A stretch of 64,000 nt of DNA, from the NCBI RefSeq assembly GCF_965363235.1, contig NC_134841.1, forward strand, positions 30,285,440 through 30,349,439. The letters are read 5' to 3'. Below the pieces are notes generated by a model. That model saw only the letters and a program-made list of their open reading frames with translations, made no database searches and was not told the origin of the DNA. Of the stretch, positions 61,401 through 64,000 are shown in pieces. The position numbers were made by a program, and so were the translations under genes. Source of the DNA: Mytilus galloprovincialis (taxonomy: Eukaryota; Mollusca; Bivalvia; Mytilida; Mytilidae). How positions within the stretch are numbered: position 1 is the first letter of the stretch; each line of letters begins with the position of its first letter.

Positions 61401-63396
61401 TGGATCAAGAAAAGTTTTAATTTGGAATTCGGAGGAGTTCTTAGTTAATTAGTGGTTTCTTCATATAAAAGACTTGCAAAATTAAAAAAGAGATTCTGAT
61501 GCATGCTGTGTCAGATAGCAGCATCAGAAAGTATTAACTTGTGATTTGGTACTTTTGTGGGTTACCCCTAGGGAAAGGTCATGGATATTTTGTATGCAGT
61601 TGCATTTATACATTGTAACATTGTCACATCTCATTTCCATAGATATTATTTGGCTCTTCCCCTACAGTCATGGTCTATTGACTTTGCAACTTTTGCTTAG
61701 TTTACATGTTAAAGTCAAGAGTTTAGGTCAGCTTAAATTGAACAACTCATTGTTATAGTAGTCAATGTTAATTTGTATGCAATTGTATTAGTATTGTCAT
61801 TTCTCATTTCCACATGGATTATTTGGTCCTTCACCTTTAGTCATGGTTCATTTACTTGAATGTTTTTGCATGGTTTTCCTTTTTAAAGTATTGTCATCTT
61901 AATTTTAATATTTTTGCATTTTACTTAAAGAAAAATACATATAAGCAAGACATGTCTTTGTGTCAAAGGTTTATTTTAATTGTTGTTGTCAAAATATGAT
62001 GTTGTTTGAATTGACTATAGTTAGATTAAAGTATCATGTATTTCGGTGTTAAATGCTTTGTTTTGTAGACCTAGTGTATACAGCGTTTGAATTAATTATA
62101 AAAATTTGAAACATTAATGAGGGCAGTCATTCCAGAATATATATGTATAAAAAGATTCCTTTGACAAAATAAATACACATTGCTAGTCTTTATCTCATTG
62201 ATTATCAGAAATTTACCACCTTTTAAGCTTGATTTTTGATAATAATAATGTTTCATAAATTCTTCACTTTTACATTATCTGACATGTAAAAATTGATTGA
62301 TTTCATTTGCTTGTACAATAAAAATGAAAACTAAAACCAAGCTTTTAATGCAGGTTCCAATTACTCAAATGCACATAAATATTTTAAAATCATGTAATAA
62401 AACATTCTTGGAAATTTAAAGCCAGAAGGATGTACCATATAATTCTGAATATATAGTTTTAAATTGAGAACTGAGTACTGTGTTATTTGAAATTTAAATT
62501 CCTAAATTGATTTATTATTATTTCTATTTCATTCAACAAAGTTTCTACAATAATATTTAATATCAATTTACTAATATTTTAGAAAGATTATTACAGCATT
62601 TCTGAATTATTAAAGAATGAATTGGGTGCTTTTCAATGGACAATGAATACTAGCCTTTTATTGTGTATTATGTTTGCACTGATTATTTTAAGTTTGCAAA
62701 GATGGATGCATGCAGATAAATATTTTGCTAAGCTAACTTTAGTTGTGAAATATTTTTCATTTTGACCAGTCTCCTTTGCTGAAAATCAAAAAAATGCACT
62801 GAGGATTCATTATTCATTGGGTATCAATTTTCGTAGATACCGTGGGTTATTTTAAACAAAGATTTCAAATATTCAAGGAGGTAAAAATTGCATACAGACT
62901 TGTATGTGGAAATTTGGCAAAAATCAAATATCCTCAAAATTTTGGAAATCTCTATCCCAATCGGAACTACTAGAGCCTTTCTGGTTGCACAAAGTTATTG
63001 TACTGCATAGTGAGAATGGCTGAGTAGTTATGATTGACCTCTAACCATGGAAATTGGTATCCCCGTTGGTAAGTTAATGAATCCTCAGAACTCATTCATT
63101 ATCAAAGTATAAAGAAACCTGTGTCCATCCTTGTTGTAGATTCATTGTAGTATTTTGTGTGTGTTTTGTTTGACCTTTAGGTTGTGAACCCTGACCCTAC
63201 ACAACTGCCGCTGGATCCCCACATTAGGCAGCAGCAAATATTGTACCACCTTCAGCAGCAGCAGAGGCGTGGAGCCTCCCATCACCCCAACCCCCAAGTA
63301 TCTCAGTCACACCCATCTCCTTCATCCAATCATATACAGCAGGGGTCTAGGGTGCCACAAGTTTGTGTTACTGCATGTGACCAAAATGAGACCGAG
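37291..63396 (+). CDS. CRTC: CREB-regulated transcription coactivator (CRTC/TORC), 5' part, 10 exons, 399 codons in window
   Basis: Join: 37291-37401, 37517-37633, 37759-37887, 40534-40595, 42681-42716, 53003-53097, 55588-55649, 58261-58301, 60825-61152, 63181-63396. The sum is 1197 nt with one continuous frame. It starts [18 protein letters not shown], the N-terminal CREB-binding helix that is almost invariant in animal CRTCs. SLPNVNQM (exon 2), GPHRRGF..DK (exon 3), [16 protein letters not shown] (exon 4), TNSDSAIH (exon 6), [11 protein letters not shown] (exon 8) and [17 protein letters not shown] (exon 9) are family hallmarks. CRTC binds the CREB bZIP on DNA; SIK/AMPK phosphorylation at the SDSA and RPKS motifs holds it in the cytoplasm with 14-3-3, and calcineurin releases it. 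The C-terminal transactivation domain lies beyond the right edge. A His/Pro/Ser/Gln-rich stretch fills exon 10. Confidence 0.95.
37517..37633 (+). CDS. CRTC: CRTC exon 2 (39 codons)
   Basis: A Gln-rich segment ([10 protein letters not shown]) followed by [11 protein letters not shown], a conserved CRTC motif. The acceptor is ATATGTAG, the donor GTGAGA; phases 0 and 0. Confidence 0.93.
37759..37887 (+). CDS. CRTC: CRTC exon 3 (43 codons)
   Basis: Encodes [15 protein letters not shown] and ends [15 protein letters not shown], the basic PHRR segment shared with vertebrate CRTCs. The acceptor is TTTGATAG, the donor GTACAC. Confidence 0.92.
37888..40533. other. CRTC: CRTC intron 3
   Basis: 2.6 kb, AT-rich. 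It contains a 22-bp perfect palindrome centred on CTAG at 38596-38617 and an alternating ATGCATATACATG tract near 39810-39845. No gene or clear transposon. Confidence 0.5.
40534..40595 (+). CDS. CRTC: CRTC exon 4 (62 nt)
   Basis: Encodes [19 protein letters not shown] then RR, the second Arg completed across the intron. [13 protein letters not shown] is nearly identical to vertebrate CRTCs. A long T-tract acceptor precedes it; the donor is GTAAGC, phase 2. Confidence 0.94.
40596..42680. other. CRTC: CRTC intron 4
   Basis: 2.1 kb of AT-rich sequence; nothing repeated or coding was recognised. Confidence 0.5.
42681..42716 (+). CDS. CRTC: CRTC exon 5, 36-nt cassette microexon
   Basis: Bounded by a strong acceptor (CCCCTTTTCAG) and donor (GTGAGT). 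It is 36 nt, phase 2 to phase 2, with no stop, and encodes [11 protein letters not shown] between two split arginines. The result resembles human CRTC2, where an LFR-containing insert precedes NRTSSDSALH, whereas CRTC1 joins WRR directly to TNSDSALH. Skipping it keeps the frame, so alternative splicing is plausible. Transcript evidence is needed to prove use. Confidence 0.72.
44575..44825 (-). repeat. Dispersed repeat copy (complement of the GTCTCATTGGCACTCATACC family)
   Basis: Reverse reading gives AAATTGTGACTTGGATGCAG, then GTCTCATAGGCACTCATAAC, matching 51845-51965 and 53985-54090. The adjoining 44738-44805 matches 10935-11010. Confidence 0.5.
45062..45655 (+). repeat. Tandem array, about 67-82-bp units, roughly eight copies
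   Basis: The core unit is TTTCACTGCTGCATTATTAT, then GTAGTAGACTATGCATAAAC, then CCATGGTACAAGTAGTATTA. Every second unit carries an extra AAGTCACT and GTACAT insert, hinting at a two-unit higher-order repeat. Confidence 0.8.
46879..47658. repeat. Dispersed repeat, copy 1 (about 780 bp)
   Basis: Begins TATATGACCGCAAAAAATTT and ends AAAGCTGCGCCCTGCGGAGC plus ACCTGGTT. The outer TTATATGACCGC / CGGTCATATAA are inverted. The interior shares AAATAAGCATTTTTGTAGTT with copy 2. ORFs on its minus strand are by-products. Confidence 0.75.
49806..50660. repeat. Dispersed repeat, copy 2 (about 855 bp)
   Basis: Same start (TATATGACTGCAAAAATTTT) and end (AAGCTGCGCCCTGCGGAGCA) as the copy at 46879. It retains an extra GTCCATACTTGCCCCAACTG segment near its 3' end. 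Confidence 0.75.
51003..51075 (+). repeat. Dispersed repeat tail fragment
   Basis: GAGGTTGTCATTTTCAATCATACCACATCTC is a diverged copy of the GTCTCATTGGCA...ATACCACATC tail seen at 51915-51940. Confidence 0.4.
51845..51965 (+). repeat. Dispersed repeat tail
   Basis: GTTGAAGGCCGTACCTTGAC, TAATGGTTTACTTTTATAAA, GAGTTGTCTCATTGGCACTC, ATACCACATCCTCC. Shared with 53985-54090 and, more distantly, 1850-1990. Confidence 0.6.
53003..53097 (+). CDS. CRTC: CRTC exon 6 (95 nt, SIK/AMPK phosphosite)
   Basis: Encodes [19 protein letters not shown] and ends PPAHRR. The Ser after TN is at the position of CRTC2 Ser171 / CRTC1 Ser151, with Arg at -3. The acceptor is TTTTGTAG, the donor GTATGT; ends in phase 1. 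Confidence 0.94.
53985..54090 (+). repeat. Dispersed repeat tail, second copy
   Basis: ATAATGGTTTACTTTTACAA and GAGTTGTCTCATTGCCACTA match 51875-51940. It is in CRTC intron 6. Confidence 0.55.
55195..55443 (-). mobile_element. tRNA-derived SINE
   Basis: On the minus strand it starts AGGGGCCTCAGTGGCGAGTG. An A-box-like TGGCGAGTGGTCTAA lies at 55434-55420 and a B-box-like GAGTTCAACCC at 55376-55366, spaced as in tRNA promoters. It ends in an A-rich tail (a T-run on the plus strand, 55195-55220). The plus ORF at 55094-55372 is a by-product. Confidence 0.7.
55588..55649 (+). CDS. CRTC: CRTC exon 7 (62 nt)
   Basis: Encodes [11 protein letters not shown] and KNYWDAKK. Phase 1 in and phase 0 out fit exons 6 and 8. 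The acceptor is CTTTTACAG, the donor GTAAAT. Confidence 0.85.
55995..56088. repeat. Perfect 39-bp inverted repeat, 16-bp loop
   Basis: Arms 55995-56033 and 56050-56088 are exact reverse complements (39 of 39), starting ATACGTGACTGTGTATATTA. It is in CRTC intron 7, just upstream of a GAAGAAGGC...GCCGAAA phrase at 56232-56262. Confidence 0.85.
56110..57250. other. CRTC: CRTC intron 7, middle part
   Basis: AT-rich, no gene. The retroelement-tail-like phrase at 56232-56262 is the only structured piece noticed. Confidence 0.4.
57255..57790 (+). repeat. 29-bp minisatellite, about 18 copies
   Basis: Unit ACAGTTGTTCTGTCAGTAAA plus CATATACCC, measured 29 bp between successive TTCTGTCA (57483, 57512, 57541). 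The left units are more diverged. It is in CRTC intron 7. Confidence 0.88.
57790..58030 (+). repeat. Dispersed repeat fragment related to 60121-60690
   Basis: ATGCCCCTTTGCAAAG, CCAAATGTTTTGAAACTTAT, ACACAGATCAAGTTTGAA and GAGGGGCATCATCTGTGTCC recur in the longer copy at 60.1-60.7 kb. Confidence 0.6.
58261..58301 (+). CDS. CRTC: CRTC exon 8 (41 nt)
   Basis: A short exon encoding [13 protein letters not shown] plus two nt of Asn. RPKSCEVP is the second conserved CRTC phosphoserine/14-3-3 motif. The acceptor is CATTTCAG, the donor GTAAGT. Confidence 0.92.
58736..58873. mobile_element. Short hAT-like MITE with G-run interior
   Basis: Ends GGGGGGATCCAGCC and GGATCCACCACTG are inverted. Internal GGGGGGTTCCAAC repeats and the conserved CCCCATTCAAATTCATTGAT. 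The flanks share GATACT. Same family as the remnant at 360-430. Confidence 0.6.
58885..59045 (+). mobile_element. Candidate tRNA-derived SINE
   Basis: A-box-like TGTGGTAGCATGCTGG at 58904-58919 and B-box-like GGTAAGGAACC at 58941-58951, followed by TGCTGCTTAGCACGCAGCAT. No clear poly-A tail. Confidence 0.5.
59050..60120. other. CRTC: CRTC intron 8, left part, nothing recognised
   Basis: AT-rich intron sequence without a repeat or ORF I can support. Confidence 0.4.
60121..60695 (+). repeat. Dispersed repeat with three internal ~180-bp units
   Basis: Starts ATGCCCTCGCCATAGTTGAG. Three units each carry TTGCCT.AACC.AA.GTTATG, then AAACTTATACACAATG and ACACAGATCAA.TTTGAATT. It ends GCAGGGGCATGATCTGTGTT near 60660. 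Confidence 0.65.
60825..61152 (+). CDS. CRTC: CRTC exon 9 (328 nt)
   Basis: Begins [17 protein letters not shown], then [18 protein letters not shown], the most conserved central CRTC motif. A Pro/Ser-rich tail follows ([15 protein letters not shown]) and ends HSPPGS before GTAAGT. Phase 1-nt completion on entry, phase 0 exit. Confidence 0.94.
61153..63180. other. CRTC: CRTC intron 9
   Basis: Begins with three near-copies of GTAAGTAACAATATTGTCAT-like sequence (61151-61245), so the donor region itself is tandemly repeated. The rest is AT-rich and featureless. Confidence 0.5.
63181..63396 (+). CDS. CRTC: CRTC exon 10 (216 nt), last in window
   Basis: Encodes [17 protein letters not shown], a Gln-rich helix, then a His/Pro/Ser-rich stretch. 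The acceptor is GACCTTTAG. The donor GTTAGT at 63397 is assumed; an in-frame alternative donor (GTTTGT) lies at 63361. The gene continues past the window. Confidence 0.85.
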
Positions 63397-63457
63397 GTTA
63401 GTAATTCATAGTGTTCCAGATAATATCTGCCTTAATGAAGCGTAAAATTTGTCCTTG

Positions 63458-63746
63458 TAATAGTATTACAGCCGATTGCATTGAGTGTGTTTGTAAAGGT
63501 ATTATCTTTGGTCAGCTTGCTTGTTAGCTGAACCGTGATGTCATTATTAGGTTATGTATACTACCCTCCTTTCAAAGTAACCTAGTCCTACAGACAGATG
63601 AATTGGTTATCTGTCAGACTAGTCTACTCTTAAAGGAGGGTAGTTTATATAATTTAATAATGACTTCACAGTTCAGCTAGCAAGCAAGCTAACCAAAGAT
63701 ACTACCTTTGCCTACACTCTCAATGCATTTGGATGTAATGCTATTA
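63458..63746. mobile_element. Palindromic MITE, 289 bp
   Basis: Ends TAATAGTATTACAGCC and the near-complement of TAATAGCATTACATCC. The arms match over about 110 bp (GTATTATCTTTGGTCAGCTT against the right arm's reverse, ACTACCCTCCTTT near the centre). TTG sits on both sides as a possible 3-bp duplication. It lies just after CRTC exon 10. Confidence 0.75.
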
Positions 63747-63749
63747 TTG

Positions 63750-64000
63750 ATTTTATAAAGTATTTAAAAACCATTTGTATATGTTTAGCATATTATTGCT
63801 TATCTTCTATAAAAAAAAGTGGGGAAATGTTCTAGTAATTGTTTTCTATAGAACCTATCATACATTTATCTAAAATTCAATTCGCAAATCCAGTTAAAGT
63901 TTAGATTATATGTTTGAGATATTCTGTTTTGTTTTTGATCTGTTTTCTGGGAGTGTAGAAAATGTTTTAATCTCATATTAAACTGAACAGTTTTACAAAA
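63750..64000. other. CRTC: CRTC intron 10 (partial), nothing recognised
   Basis: AT-rich sequence to the window edge. Confidence 0.4.

Overview
The window looks like genomic DNA of a bivalve mollusc, most likely a mytilid mussel. This is inferred from AT-rich, intron-heavy architecture, from dense small transposons and from dispersed repeat families that I recognise as typical of mussel DNA. There is no bacterial-style gene organisation. Three protein-coding genes can be reconstructed exon by exon, and nearly everything else is intron or mobile DNA.

Left half (about 8.5-32 kb, minus strand): two complete tandem paralogues of a FAD-dependent amine-oxidase-type flavoprotein (DAO family, closest in motif pattern to monomeric/peroxisomal sarcosine oxidase). 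Copy A (8525-17069, 418 aa) and copy B (21651-31936, 421 aa) have six exons each, the same intron phases (0,1,2,1,1) and four exons of identical length. Both are open from ATG to stop. They end in -SKL and -CKL, which are peroxisomal targeting signals, so both should work in the peroxisome. Their introns are full of transposons.

Right half (37.3-64 kb, plus strand): the 5' part of a CREB-regulated transcription coactivator (CRTC) gene, ten exons and 399 codons in one continuous frame, running off the right edge before the C-terminal transactivation domain. A 36-bp exon at 42681-42716 can be included or skipped without changing frame, and it sits next to the SIK/AMPK phosphorylation motif.

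Mobile DNA: (1) six copies, intact to decayed, of a short repeat carrying a type I hammerhead ribozyme (retrozyme-like), the copy at 26157-26521 having a complete core; a seventh, minus-strand fragment has lost the ribozyme segment. (2) Four damaged reverse-transcriptase copies, probably Penelope-like, plus several solo 3' tails of the same element. (3) A nested stack at 0.5-4.4 kb: a LINE 3' end, interrupted by a MULE-like element with a 9-bp target duplication, itself interrupted by a 2.5-kb hAT-like insertion. (4) A 2.2-kb foldback element at 11019-13224 built of minisatellite and ~170-bp tandem units. (5) Several MITEs, two tRNA-type SINE candidates and two tandem arrays inside CRTC introns.

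The flavoprotein pair and CRTC are divergently arranged, with about 5.4 kb of repeat-rich DNA between their start codons. I see no tRNA, rRNA or CRISPR locus. All exon boundaries were read by eye from splice consensus, reading frame and paralogue comparison.
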